Source of the DNA: Guillardia theta CCMP2712 | Lineage: Eukaryota; Cryptophyceae; Pyrenomonadales; Geminigeraceae | Direction: 5' to 3' | Length of the DNA stretch: 64,000 nt | Assembly (NCBI RefSeq): GCF_000315625.1 | Contig: NW_005434648.1 | Coordinates: 259,212-323,211, forward strand | Shown here: in pieces, positions 21,793 to 34,579 of the stretch | Position numbering within the stretch: the first letter of the stretch is position 1 | Layout: each line of letters starts with the position of its first letter | Notes under the pieces: generated by a model | Told to the model about the DNA's origin: nothing | Database searches by the model: none | The model's input: the letters and a program-made list of their open reading frames with translations, nothing else | Program-made: the position numbers and the translations under genes

Positions 21793-24516
21793 TCAGACGA
21801 GACTCTCTCCCTCATCGACGTCACACCGAGCTGCTCGTCGAGCCTCAGCCTGTAGGTTCTTGTCGTTCACCCAGTCTCCTCGGTCCCTGCTGGAGCCAGC
21901 AAACGAGCTGGTGCTGCGGTCCTCGTCAGGTGACTTGATGCGGAGAGGATCTCGTTCACCTCCTGACCGAGGCATTGCTCCGCATGCTCCGGAAGCTGCT
22001 CTGAGAGTGTACGGAGGAGGCCGAGAAGCTTCGCTCGGTGGACACTTCCCTCCCGACATGCGCTCGTTGCCTCGACGAAGTCTCGATGGCTGAGATGAGC
22101 TCGTTGTACGCTACGAGGCCCCTCCCCTCATGGTCCGCGATCTGCTCCAGGAACGAGCACTCAGCCTTGCTCAGCGGCACGTTGTGCGTCTTCAATGCTG
22201 TGATGAGCTCCTGAACGTCGGAGGGAACGAGTCAGAGAGAGCAGCAGGCAACGAGCAGGGAGAGAAGGAGGAAAGGGTAAGGCACCGAGCAGCTGATGCT
22301 TCCGCTCCTGTCCATATCGTACTTTCTGAAGATCTTCAAACTCCGTGAGTGATCGCATGGCGGGCAGACTGGCTCCCACCTGTCGCAACCGGAATCGATT
22401 GCCTATACCGCTCTCGGCGATCTTTGAGTACAGTGATTGAACGGAGGGGTCATCTGTTCCCCAGCTGCCTTTGAACTTGCTCGAAGGCCCTTGAGCCTGC
22501 AAGCAGGGGGTGAGGGAGGAGGGTCGTAACGTCCAGCTCTTACCTTTCGCAGCTTCGAACCTGTTCCGAACCCGAGGTGACTTTGAGCCTTTTCAGGGTC
22601 GAAGTACTCTGAGAGATGCTTCAGCGAGCTCTCAATGTCTTCCCTTGTCACTTTCCCATCGACTGCGAGCAAGTAAGACCATCCAAGAAAGGTCATCAGG
22701 CTCCATACCGCTAGCTTTCCGAAATATCGCTTGAGCATCTGATTCGCTTAGGATAGCATCCACTTCTGTGATTGCTTGTTTGAACTCCGACTCATCCAGC
22801 TGAACTTTGATTCATTTTCTTGAACATTTTCATCAGAAAGATACCTTCCGATCACCGACTGTCTGACACAATTTTTTGAGGAGCAAGGGATCGTTTTGCA
22901 TCAACACGTATGACACCCTGTCCTGCTTGTGCTTGTCTCTCATCTCAATCGTTTCTCCTTTCATCAGCACATGTGAAATTTGCATCAGAATGAATCGATT
23001 TGTTACCTTTGTGGTCAACAAAGACTTCTATGAGCTTTTGCAATGTGATTCCACCTCTGTCGATCTTCAATTTTGGCAATCTACAACCCCCCATGTCAAA
23101 TCGAGTTCCAAAGCTTGCATACAACGATGATATCACATCTTTTCAAAGTCGCTGTCGCCAACGGAGACTCCAATTCTGTGAAGAGTTTCTTTGAACTCCT
23201 CAGGCTATCTCTCTGGTCAGCATTCCCCCGGTCTCATCGCTTGGTTCACCTTCAAATGCTTCTCTTGCTTTCCATTCGCATCCGCTGAGAAAGCCTTCTT
23301 CAACTCAGGCAGGTTTGCCTTGATCGCATTCCTGAGCTGAACGTCTAGCTTTGACCACTTGGAACGCTATCCCAGTGTCAGGATGACCCCGCAGGCGACA
23401 AACAGTCGCACTCTAGCAGTCGACGGGTTCTCTTGGATATGCAGCAGGTTCTTCTGGTCCTCCCTCCTCTAAAAGGTGAAGGTCAGAGGGTCATGGCGCA
23501 AGTCTGTTGCACCTGAGGGAAGGCTCTCCGCATGCTTCCGATCCTATCTGCTGGGGTTGCCTTCTTCTCGTTGATTTCTTCAGCTGAAGATACCGTCTGT
23601 GGAGGTGTGCTGTACCACAAAGGTTGGTTCTCAATAAAGCAGCAAAACGACGTCATCACCAGCTCTCGTCGCCTTCTAGTTTGTGCGAATCACCAGACCT
23701 ATGAGAAACTTTTTGAAGGAAGACTCGTCAGTAACGTGTCAAACAAAGTTGAATGCACAAGCTGCATGTCACCAGGAAAGTCTTCAAAGTTGATGAGCTG
23801 GCGAGCAACTGACGCTGGCTCCATGTTCATCCTCCTCGTCAGCTTCTCTTTCTGGCGCAAATATTCTCAGCTGATCATCTTGAAGAGAAGTCAAAGACCT
23901 CAGCTGTCGTGAGAACTCCGTCCACATTCCTGATACGGTCGACATGCGCTATCCCATGCTCCACTCGTTTCTTGCATACGGCACGAGAGTCCATGTGGGC
24001 TGGCAGCAGTCCAGACTCTGAGTGGAACTCATGGAGATGCCAATCGACATCGAGGCAGTACCGATATGAGAGGCTTGCGCGGTCTCTTGGATCGACTTCG
24101 GCATCTTCCTGGAAGTTTTTGTTATCTGCAAACAAGAGCTCAGCGCAAGAAGCTGCTCATGGTAAGGAGAAACAACATCGTCATGTTGATGCGGCAGATC
24201 ATCTAGGGAGTCAATGACTGGTTCCTGTGAGAATTGAGAAGCTTCTTTCCATATTGACGAGATCTGCACGAGACTTTCACTTCCTGCATTTCCATGGTAG
24301 TTCACCTCACCTCATCGTCCTTGAGAGAGATTCCTATTTCTTCCAATCCTTTCCTGAATTCCTTCTCCAACGTCACATGGAGTCCTCCATCCATCCTGCA
24401 AGCTTCACCTTGAAGTTCAAGAGACCGTCGCCGTCCCTGTCCACACTCGAGAGTGCACTTCTCAGCTTGTCTATGTTCTTCTGCAAGTCTTCGATGTCTT
24501 CACCAGCAGAGCTCAT
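21793..24516 (-). CDS. EF-hand calcium-binding protein
   Basis: Multi-exon minus-strand gene beginning at an ATG at 24516 (MSSAGEDIEDLQKNIDKLRS). EF-hand loops are readable in several exons: SVDRDGDGLLNF near 24430, YDMDRSGSIS near 22315, DHEGRGLVAYNELISAI near 22110, and a weaker VDGKVTREDIESSL near 22650. Other helical segments such as EFRKGLEEIGISLKDDE and LKKLCQTVGDRK fit further, partly degenerate EF-hands. The tail is Ser/Arg-rich. This is a calmodulin-superfamily protein with multiple hands and no visible enzyme domain. Exon joins and the stop are uncertain: the frame at 22110 can stop at 21956, or splice to an exon ending at 21793. Calcium signalling is the family-level role. Confidence 0.55.
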
Positions 24517-24589
24517 GTTGTGGCAACCAGGCTCTCACAAGGCTCGATCAGGAGAATGTCTTTAACTCAACTTGCTCTGTTCTCCACTC

Positions 24590-24647
24590 CTCTGCTCTGC
24601 TCTGCTCTGCTCTGCTCTGCTCTGCTCTGCTCTGCTCTGCTCTGCTC
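24590..24647. repeat. CTCTG pentanucleotide microsatellite
   Basis: About eleven perfect CTCTG units, directly upstream of the EF-hand gene start. Open frames across it are repeat artefacts. Confidence 0.9.
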
Positions 24648-24835
24648 ATACCAAGCTGCTCTACACGCCCTACTTCGGCAACGGAAGCCCTCGAATTTCA
24701 ATTTCGAAGAAGGGTGGGTCCTTTTGAATATATTTCGGAGGATATATGGTGGGGTAGGGTGGTCCAGTGCTACCAGTAGGAAAGGAAAGATTGTTGATAG
24801 GAAAGGAAACATGAAATGTTCCTGCTGTTCAGGAG

Positions 24836-25130
24836 GGAGGGAGCGGATGGGGGAGGGAGGAAGGGAGGGAGGGAGGAAGGGAGGGAGGAGGGAGGGAGGG
24901 AGGGAGGGGAGGGAGGAGGGGAAGGACGAGAGAGAGAGGAGGAGGAGGAGGAGGAGGAGGAGGAGGAGGAGGAGGANNNNNNNNNNNNNNNNNNNNNNNN
25001 NNNNNNNNNNNNNNNNNNNNNNNNNNNNNNNNNNNNNNNNNNNNNNNNNNNNNNNNNNNNNNNNNNNNNNNNNNNNGAGGGAGGGAGGGAGGGAGGAGAG
25101 GGAGGGAGGGGAGGGAAGGAGGGACATGGT
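24836..25130. repeat. GGGA/GGA simple repeat containing a 100-N gap
   Basis: Purine-rich simple repeat: GGGAGGAA units, then (GGA)n up to 24976, 100 undetermined bases at 24977-25076, then more GGGA repeat. The round N count suggests a gap of unknown real length placed by the assembler. Confidence 0.9.
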
Positions 25131-25189
25131 TCCAGTGGTCGATAACGAAGAACAAATTGAGTCACTCTAAGTCACTCTGAGGTTGCAGA

Positions 25190-25257
25190 GGAAGGGAGAA
25201 ACGAAGGAGGAAGGGTGAAACGAAGGAGGAAGGGAGAAACGAAGGAGGAAGGGAGAA
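25190..25257. repeat. 17-bp minisatellite, about four copies
   Basis: Tandem units of GGAAGGGAGAAACGAAG with small changes such as GGGTGAAACG. They lie between the simple-repeat/gap region and the end of the next minus-strand gene. Confidence 0.7.
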
Positions 25258-25386
25258 AGACTCGAGCCAGGAGTCGAGGACAAGAGGTCTTGCACACTGC
25301 AGGGGCGACCTCAGTGAGAACGAATGTTCAATGAGAAGAAGAACTGAACGGGAAAGAATATCTTACGCCTCGACACTGAGTCTGCA

Positions 25387-27356
25387 TCAGGGCTCTTGGT
25401 TGACAACACTTCTGTCCGCCTGGTCCGAGCTGTTGGGTTGAAGTCGGAAAAGCGAAGCAAGGTTAAAAATGATCTGCGACACGGGAACTTGATTGCTGAG
25501 CTCTATGGCAGTTTGTGCCAACTCAGGGTTTTTAGGGTCTGCCGTTTCCTTGTCGTAAGGATTCTTTGAGCCGGCAAGCCCTCTATGCCGCAGCCAAGAT
25601 TTGAGATATGGCACATGCCGTTGCGAACGACCTGCTCAAAATGAGTCGAAGCTGAGAAGACGAGAGGATCTTTCACGTAATTTCTCGACCATGTTTCTTG
25701 CAAGTAAGTCGGAGTGAAGATTCGTGTCTGTCCTTTCGTCTTCGCAGTCAGACATCGCATGGCCCTAGCAGAGCTCAGTTAGGAAAGCAAATGCAATGTC
25801 TCAATCACTTGTTCCCTGCTCTTCTTGTACGCCATGCGTGCTTGTATCATCAATGTCTTCCTTCTTTTTTCAACCTTGCAAATCGTTTTTTCAATTTTGT
25901 TTTGGTGAAAAATGAAACGGAATCTCACCCTGAGCCAATCTTTCGCGAAGGGAGCTGAACCTAACGATTGAATCATTGCCTTGCTGATTTCGCTGACGTC
26001 AGCAGCTGAATCTCTTGGAGTAATAACGTATCGTCCCTGGTCAAAAACAATCAGCGTCGAGACGATACAACACTGCACAGCAAGGAGCCTTACTGGAGTG
26101 ATCTGCTTGCTAGGGCTGCAAACGACATCAATATTAATCAACACCAAGGCGAGACAGTCACCTGTTCCCATTGTATTCTCTGTTACTTGAATTCCCCAGA
26201 GCAGAAAGTCTGCGCGATCTTCTTCCGGTAGATCGCAATGAATCTTGTTGCATAGGCCGCATGCTGTCGTCAGCATGCCGCTCCAGCCATTCTTTTACTT
26301 TGTCGACATCAAGCGACGGCTTCCAGCTGTCTTTAGACGGAACGGATGTCCCCCGACGAAGAGTGTCCTGTATGCACAGGTGTCAAACCAATTGTAAAGC
26401 AGGGTATTCAGATTGAGTTACATCGCCAGCAAGCTTCAATTCGTTTTGCTTGTCCTGCTGAAAGAAGGGAATGAATCCATTTTCAACTCTGGTTGAGAAT
26501 CTTACCTGGACTGAATGACCTTTTTTCGTATCCATTTCTACCTCTCTCTCTTTCTCCTTCTCTTCCTTCTCTTTTTCCTTCCCCCAAAAGTCTGCGCTGA
26601 CCGTTGGCTTTAAAGCGCTGCTGTCCACAGATGGATCTTTGCCTCCAAGCTTGGGAAAAAAGCATCTTTACGATCAAGTCAGCACAATGCACGCAAGGAA
26701 AAAAATCAATCCTCTTACGCAAGACAAGGCCCTCCACAACCAGAGAACAAGGAGTGTGGGGTAGAAACCCGTGGTGTGTCTACATTATCGTCTCCTTCCA
26801 TGAGTGTGTTGGCGTTGTCTTCAGGGTTTACAGGCTTGTTTTCTGGTCCAAAGAATCTCAGGGGAGCGCGATCCTCTATCAGTTTCTCAGCTGGCACATC
26901 TTCAGGCTCCACCTTAAAATGTGCGGAGACAAGCTCATGCTGTTGAAATGAGTTAAACCTGACGCCCAACGTAAGCGACAACAGACTCACCTGCGCAGGC
27001 GACTTGCGATGCGAGGCATTGACAGTATTCGGAGTAGGGATGTGAGAGGACGGTGAAGAATCACCTTTTGCAGGCGGGTTTTGGCTTTCAACTTGATCAT
27101 GCGCATCATTTGAATGGTTGGGTGCAAAATGGTCCAAGGAATTTTCTCCCTGCATGCCATGTTGTTGTCCTGCACCAGCAATAGACTTTCCCTTTACGGT
27201 CGTATCTTCAGAAGAATTCATGTAATCGATGCGAGTGTTGTGATGAGCAGATGGGTTGTGATGGCCAGCTGATAAAAAGTGCTTTGCTCTTCGTGCTTCA
27301 GCCAATCGCCTTTCCTTCCTGTATCTTGGGCCTGCCCCTGTCAATGCAGCGATCAT
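25387..27356 (-). CDS. Hypothetical multi-exon protein
   Basis: I do not recognise this gene. A start at 27356 gives a basic N-terminus (RYRKERRLAEARRAKHFL), then a Ser/Asn/Pro/His-rich, probably disordered region. An exon follows at about 26960 (HELVSAHFKVEPEDVPAEKL), then a charged stretch with KEKEKEEKEKER near 26550. Later exons have folded-looking sequence: SWKPSLDVDKVKEWLERH near 26310, a Cys/Leu-rich segment with FLLWGIQVTENTMGTGD near 26200, RIFTPTYLQETWSRNYVKD near 25700, and a final exon ending at 25387. Coding is supported by long composition-biased frames joined by plausible short introns, but exact joins and unity as one gene are unproven. Confidence 0.5.
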
Positions 27357-27433
27357 TCCTTACGAATCCTGCCTGCCTTCAAAGACAAATTATTTGTAAA
27401 GAGAAACCAACGATACCTGAGTTAAAAACATAA

Positions 27434-28900
27434 AAGTCCAATGGAAGAGATGGAAGTCAAATGGAAGGGACAATCTGTTGCAACGAACAATCTACGCAAC
27501 GCAAAACGAGTAGTACTACCTTCATTCTTGCGCATAGTCTGGGTCATGGCTCATTCACGAGAGTCATAGAGGCTTTTCCAAATCTATCATCTGTCGAATG
27601 TATCACCAACAATCCTCAATAACTTGTCAGTCATCCCGGCTACACCCTCATACTCCCCCAACGGAAGTTTTGGCCTCATCTTCCTAGAAGCTATATGATC
27701 TACAGCTCGTCTATAGTGCACTTTCCTCTCCAACTACCTGGCTAGCGCCTAGTCGATCTACTCAACCAAATTCTGCTGTCTGTTGTTCCCCACCGTTCTG
27801 AGCAGCAATTCTTTGCGGCGGGATTAGGAATGACACCCATCCCTTGACCGTCGTACAGGGCGATGAGCCTAACTGCAGCTACCTCAGTAGGAGGTGCCAG
27901 CAGGCTTGCAAGCCAGGTTCCCCGGAGTGACTTCTCGATTCTAGTAGTCTCAACTGAGCTCTTCCTCCTCCTCCTCTCTCTGCCTCTATCGCACAACCGT
28001 CTCTACCTCATAGCAGCCTACCATCCGATTGCCCTAAAGAAATAGCGCGTGGACCCCCACCCCCCTCCAACCCTGTGGAACCCATAGGGGTCGTCAGGGC
28101 TCACTTATCTGAGTCCGCCGGGCCGAACCCTTCGGACTCCGAGTGACTCCGCGGCCGGACTCGGACCCGGCGTTGGATAACCAGGCGGCCGGCCGGGCGG
28201 CCCGGGCCCGGCCGACCGGTCCTGTCAGTTGGCGCAGGGTCCCACACGCTCCAAAGCTCCAGGCGGAAGGGCTGATGACATGCAGGACACGACTGGCAGA
28301 GGAGGAAGTTGAAGAGAGAGAGAGAGGAGGGAGAGAGAATGTGGAGGAGGAGGTAGGGAGGGAGGAGTGACAGAGAAGTCATGGAGTAGAAGGGGGCAGT
28401 GTGGTCGGCAGTGGAAGGCATCGAGGATAGACATCGGACCGGCAAATGTACTACTGTCATGGGATGCAGTAGAGTTGAGGTTCGGAGCAAAGGAGAGTGT
28501 TATAGAGTATCGATGCTTTTGAGTCTTGCAAAGAAAATCAGAGCTGGGCATGGTGAGGGAGATTCCAGAAAGTGAGGGGAAGACCCGAGATGAGTATGAG
28601 AAGTCCCTGTAAGTTGAGGATGAGTTGAAGACAGAGGAGGGGAGAGGAATTTGAAGATTTTAGGCAGAGCGTGGAAGGGAGGGGCGACTAGGGCGTGTAC
28701 CACCCGATAGGAATGGAGGTTGAGGGGATGGAAGGGAATACAGGAAAGTCACTGATAGTGTCAAATGCTCCCTTGTTGGCCGATGATCTATAAACCATCA
28801 ACATGATTAGATTCCATCTAGCCACCTGTTAGCCCTTGATCGCTTTCCGTTGAATAATCAGAAAGCTTTTCTTCGCAATCCTTGTGTGACTGAATTTTGT
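27434..28900. repeat. Intergenic with GC-rich block (28100-28255) and purine repeat
   Basis: About 1.5 kb without a convincing gene. A GC-rich block with CCGGCCGGGCGGCCCGGGCCCGGCC-like palindromes lies at 28100-28255, followed by a GAGAGAGGAGGGAGAGA stretch to about 28370. The rest is ordinary-looking spacer upstream of the 4E-T-like gene. The frames on both strands here look composition-driven. Confidence 0.45.
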
Positions 28901-28908
28901 TTGTGAAG

Positions 28909-31068
28909 ATGGAAGCTGCTCTCGATTCTTCGACAAGCCATGATACATTGAATGAAGAGGAAATATTCGCTCCTGCTAGACCGTTCGGCAGCGCGTCAGA
29001 TTCCAAGAACAAACAAATTGTGAACGTGAGTTGTCGTGTTTCTAAATCATGTGTTACCTTTCCCATCTTACTCCACAACATACAGAAGGATACGAATGCC
29101 AAGATGAACTGGACAATGTATTCACGAGAAGAATTGTTAGCTATCGGGAAGCAAGAATCTGTCTGCCGCCGCCCTCCTGACATTCCCGAGTTGTTTCGCA
29201 GGTCTGTTCAGATGTTCTCAAGGTATTTTAGCTCATGGCTTTGCAGGGATGCTCCAGGAAATGTTGCAGAGAAAGCAAAGATGGAGAGGAATGTCAGGAA
29301 AAGAGATGAGCGGGAGAGAGAACGGGAGAGGAGAGATCGCGGAGGTCGTGGTATCCGCATGCCCATCAATCATGGTGCTGGGCTACTGTCACACCCCGAG
29401 CCGAGGGGCAGAGGTGGACTCTCGCATGAGGAGCGGCACAAGATGATGATGGAAGAGGTTGAGCGGGAGCGATGCGCCTTGGCCGCTCAAAGAAACCGGG
29501 AGAAGGCTGCGATGGCGACCAACCCGGGGCTAGTGGACGACGCGATCATCTCCATGAGCGGCACTGAAGCGCCCATGGTGGACCCTCTGATGATGCGAGA
29601 GGTCCCAGTGAACCAGCAGTTTGCTGATGACGACGATGTTTTCGACCTAAAGAACCTCGTCGGGCCTGCGCTCTCGGATATTTCCGATGACGCTGCTCCT
29701 TTGGTCGGAACCAACATCCCCGTTCCCCCCGAAGCATCTCCGAGTAAGTTTGGGGCTTCAAGGGCAGGCAGATGGTTTGCTAGTCCAGCAGAGCGGCAGG
29801 GGAATCAGCCCATGGCACAGGAGAAGGACGGCAAAATGAACAGCATACTGGGAGGCGCCTTGCCCTTGACCTTCAACTCGGACCCACTGCTGAGCCCCCA
29901 ACCTGCTCCTTCCTCACATACGGCACCCTTCATGCCGCTCAACTCGGCTTTCATGGATCCTGTCACTTCCTCCTTTCAAAGCTTGCCCAATATGCCACCG
30001 CAGCCTCCGCTCCTTTCAAGCTTTCAGGCTACAGACCTCTCCATGCTCGAGAGGCAGCAGTTCGAGAGCGCCAACAAGTCCGGAGGCTATGAACCTCCTC
30101 TGCAACCCCCTCCTCCTCAAACCCCGTCCCCTGCGAGGGCAGAGGTGCGCGATCTTGATCTTGATGAGCTACATCGTCCTTCTCCTCACGAGTTTGATCC
30201 AGAAACCGTCTGCCCCTCCGAACTTAGCCTCGCCAGGAATTCCCTTTGCTCGCCCAGGGAACAGGTGAGAAGGGCAGGAGAGGGACTTGACTTGTTCTTG
30301 AAACCCTACCGCAGCATTCTTTCAAAACTTCTTGGCGCTAACAACCCTGCTGGCCTCTCTGCCTCTCCGCTTCCCCCTCTTCCTAACGTGCCATCGACCA
30401 CACTCTCGGTCGAAGACATCGAGAAACAGCTTATGAATGCCAGCAGCAAGCAGGACGGGGGAGGAGGCGGAAGGGGAGGGGGAGCAGGGGGAGTTCTCCC
30501 AAATGTTCCAATCTCTCCTGCAACAACTGCTGGCGCTTTCGATGCGAAATCTTTCTTCCAGCTCTATGAGAACCCTGTGAGTCTCAAGACATGTCTTTGT
30601 TGTCATTGTCTCATCCTCTGATGCTGCTCGCAGGCTCCTCCTTCAGGTCAATCGCCTGGCCCTGGACGAGGGAGGCAACCTCAAAATCTCCATCCCCATC
30701 CCCATCCCCATCCCCATCCCCATCCTCATCCTCATCCCAATCTCCATCCCCATCCCCATCCAATCAGTCCCTCGCATCCACCAGGACGAGAGCAGCAGAG
30801 TGAAATGCCGAATCACTTTGATGCTTCGAGCTTCTTCATGCAGTTCGGTAAGCTGCCACGCTCTCTCTCCGTTTTCTGCCTGTTCCTTGCATTTCCTTGA
30901 TTTTTCTCTTCAGAGCATTTCGCTCCCATATCTCTCATTCCCTCTACATCCGATCCCCGTCTCTTGCGCTGACTCCTTACAGGTTCGTCGGCTGCTCTGC
31001 CGCCCATGCCAGCAGCATCCGTGGCATACGACGAGTCGCAGATGGCGACAGGGAAACCGAAGGCGTGA
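28909..31068 (+). CDS. 4E-T-like eIF4E-binding protein
   Basis: A 620-residue, largely disordered protein in five exons: 28909-29025, 29086-29201, 29247-30576, 30634-30847, 30983-31068. Near the N-terminus MYSREELLAIGK contains the eIF4E-binding consensus Y-x4-L-hydrophobic, as in the YTKEELL motif of animal eIF4E-transporter (4E-T). Further matches to 4E-T are a charged RDERERERERRDRGGRG region, GRWFASP (4E-T has RWFSNP) and STTLSVEDIEKQLMNA (compare LSVEEVEAGL). 4E-T represses translation and directs mRNAs to P-bodies; that role is inferred. A Gly-rich stretch and a His-Pro repeat near residues 540-565 (HPHPHPHPHPHPHP) are encoded by a CATCCC repeat. The candidate 50-nt intron near 30265 was not used because skipping it would shift the conserved frame. 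Confidence 0.7.
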
Positions 31069-31601
31069 GGGGTCAAGAGGCCATGCGATGGTTTCACGAC
31101 TGTTTGTTCGAATGAATGAAATCATAGAAGGCCATGCTCTATCGTTTTCCTTTTCTGCCATGCTTCCCCTCCCCCTGAATCCTCCCCCTCCCTCTCGTCT
31201 TCTTCTTTCGTCCTCGTCCTGCTCAGCCTTCCGATGGTGGATGAGATCTTCCTGTCCGAGCATGCTGCTCCCTGTCTGCGTGCACTCGCACCTTACTTCT
31301 GTGCGTCTTTGCGGAGCACGAGCTCGCTCTCCTGCGGTAATGACAGTCATCTGATCGATCAGACCCGAGCAGCTTCGAACCCATCCGTCTTGCTTCTGCT
31401 TCGCTGCAAGATCTTGAGCCTGCAAGAGCATGCCGGTTACCACTTGCGGGAAACCGCGAGGCCGGAAGCATCAAACACCTCGCATGCCACACCAAATAAA
31501 CATGATATGAACATAATATGATGGCAGAATCAGGAGAACAGTAATCACAGCCTCCTCCTCCTCCTCCTCCTCAGCATAGACCACAGACCATCGGCACTTA
31601 C

Positions 31602-31916
31602 ATATGCTTGCTTGTCCTTCTCGATCTTCTTCCTTGCGGACTGTGAGAAGCTCCTCGTCAGCGACCCATCAACAGGAGGAGATGCTGACTAACGATGGCG
31701 CCGAGGACAGTGAAGGTGACTCCGAGGACTAGTGCTCCGAGCGGCATCACGAGCTGGTCATCAAGACGTCATCCCACCAGAGTGGAAAGGATGCAAGCGA
31801 AGGAGGGAGGGAGGGCGAGACGGAAGGAGGGAGGATCGGATTGCGAGATGCTGAGCGGCTCTCTTGACTACCTGAGCACGCTGAAACCATGTCCAGCGGC
31901 GCTGGTTCTTCTGCAT
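31602..31916 (-). CDS. Small single-pass membrane protein, 3' end unresolved
   Basis: Three short exons read in frame: 31916-31872, 31753-31694 and 31640-31602. They give MQKNQRRWTWFQRAQ, a hydrophobic helix LVMPLGALVLGVTFTVLGAI, and a charged SARKKIEKDKQAY, with GT-AG junctions. A last exon probably lies in the GAG-repeat region near 31570-31500, but its frame is unclear. The size and layout resemble small inner-membrane or ER accessory subunits. I cannot name it. An upstream start is possible because the frame remains open. Confidence 0.4.
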
Positions 31917-33193
<1,277 letters not shown>

Positions 33194-33259
33194 GGCTGGA
33201 CACCTCAGCCCTTCACCCACCCGACTTGAAGACTACACCCTAGCAATACCCTAATAGCC

Positions 33260-33510
33260 ACCCTCACCCCCTCCTTTCCTCATCAATTTTGAAACAATTT
33301 CTATATTCCAAATATATTATCAATATTTCAATATAGACCTTTCAAATTTCGAAAATATATCTCTCGTTTTACGAAAATATAACCCCCATGGAGACCCACC
33401 TGTTTAAATCACTTCTCCCTCCCGTGCTCAGGTGTGCTACCCACCTTATGGCAACCAGCAGAGCAGGGGTAGGGGTACATTGTAAGCGGCAACACCTAAC
33501 CACACAGCTA
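33260..33510. other. AT-rich intergenic stretch
   Basis: Upstream of RBX1 the sequence turns AT-rich, with repeated AATATAT/TTCAAATTTC motifs at about 33285-33380. No gene is seen. Confidence 0.5.
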
Positions 33511-33514
33511 GAAC

Positions 33515-33880
33515 TCAGCGGCCCGGCGGCACGGCCCGGCCCGGCCGGCCGGGCGCCGTACTGCGGCACTGAGTTAACTCGGAATGACTTCCAGGACCCC
33601 GGCGTGACTCAGTGACGGGACCCCGGCGTGACGGGACCCCGGCGTGACGGGCCACCGGCGGCCGGTGACGGTGACAGTACCGGCGGCGCGGCCCGGTGCC
33701 GGGCGGCCCGGGCCGGGCGGCCGCCGCGGTTGGATCATCCGGGCCCGGCCCGCCGTGACTGCCGAGGCCGCGCCCGGCCAGTGACTCCGACCGGGCCGCC
33801 CGGCCGGGCCGCGGGGCAGCCTGCTCCCGGCCTGATTGTTCCTGATTTTTAACTTAACTTTTTTGAGTAAAAGATCGCCG
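33515..33880. repeat. GC-rich palindromic block with GGGACCCCGGCGTGAC tandem units
   Basis: The strongest of the GC-rich blocks. It has CCGGCCCGGCCGGCCGGGC palindromes, three closely spaced GGACCCCGGCGTGAC units at about 33594-33645, and then GGCGGCCCGGGCCGGGCGGCC. It ends in AACTTAACTTTTTTGAGTAAAAG (33851-33873), the inverse of the motif at 4319. It is non-coding; frames through it are GC artefacts. Confidence 0.55.
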
Positions 33881-34099
33881 GGAGTAGTCACGCTTCAGAC
33901 CGGCGTGCTTTTACAAGTCTTCTTTACAGTTAAAAGATTATTAAAGTCAACATAACTTATTTTTTCAGTACAAGTACCACGGAAAAATCAATTGTTTGAA
34001 GCGAGCTTTGTTTGTGCTGTGTGTGGTACCGCTCGGGGTATCCGGCGGCAGTGAACCATTCTAGACGGAACAGGGGGTCTCTAAAGTACATCTTGGTAG

Positions 34100-34330
34100 T
34101 GAAAGGCAGGGGAGAGAGGGGGTGGGGGTATTTCCCCTCCGAACCAAAAAGTTAACTCGCGCTATCACCCCACCTCACGAAAGTCGTCGATCTACCCCAC
34201 CATTTAAGGCATTCAGAGCCGAGTACCACCCACCCAGTGGGCAAGATGGTCGCCAGTGAAAGAAAAAGATGTAGTCATGTACCCCACCCCCTTGTATCCA
34301 AGACGCACAGTTTGAAACTGCATGATTCTA
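34100..34330 (+). promoter_or_regulatory. CCCCACC/GGGGGT block before AT-hook gene
   Basis: Contains GGGGGTGGGGGTATTTCCCC, CACCCCACC, CTACCCCACC and CCCCACCCCC motifs in about 230 bases, similar to blocks near other gene starts. The function is inferred from position only. Confidence 0.3.
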
Positions 34331-34459
34331 CCCCTCCCTGAAGCCCAGAAACATGCCTTTCCGGGGTACAACAAGCACCAGGGACCCTCCCCGATCGTTC
34401 TGCTTTCCTTCTTTCCCGTCCAAGGCCTCCTCGTCGCCACTTCCCCATCCCCCCTTCCA

Positions 34460-34517
<58 letters not shown>
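34460..34517. repeat. CCCTGT hexanucleotide repeat
   Basis: About nine CCCTGT units. They are in frame with the downstream gene and would encode alternating Leu-Ser if the upstream ATG at 34322 is used; otherwise they lie in the 5'UTR. Confidence 0.85.
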
Positions 34518-34579
34518 GTTGTCCTTGCTCCGCTCAACGACCCGACAGGATTTCATTTAACCCTCAGGTGCAGTCTATC

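Noticed and set aside
24520-25170. Long frames on both strands across the simple repeat and N gap
   Set aside because: They consist of GGA/GGGA-encoded Gly, Glu, Arg, Ser and Pro runs and unknown residues; they are products of the repeat and the gap.
24584-25257. Runs of short repeats considered as a CRISPR array
   Set aside because: Units are contiguous simple repeats without spacers, in a eukaryotic genome.
30265-30314. 50-base GT-AG candidate intron in the 4E-T-like gene
   Set aside because: Removing it would shift the frame out of the conserved LSVEDIE region, whereas reading through keeps it.
33628-33891. Overlapping Arg/Gly/Pro-rich frames in the GC block
   Set aside because: Very high GC removes stop codons on both strands; there is no gene-like context.
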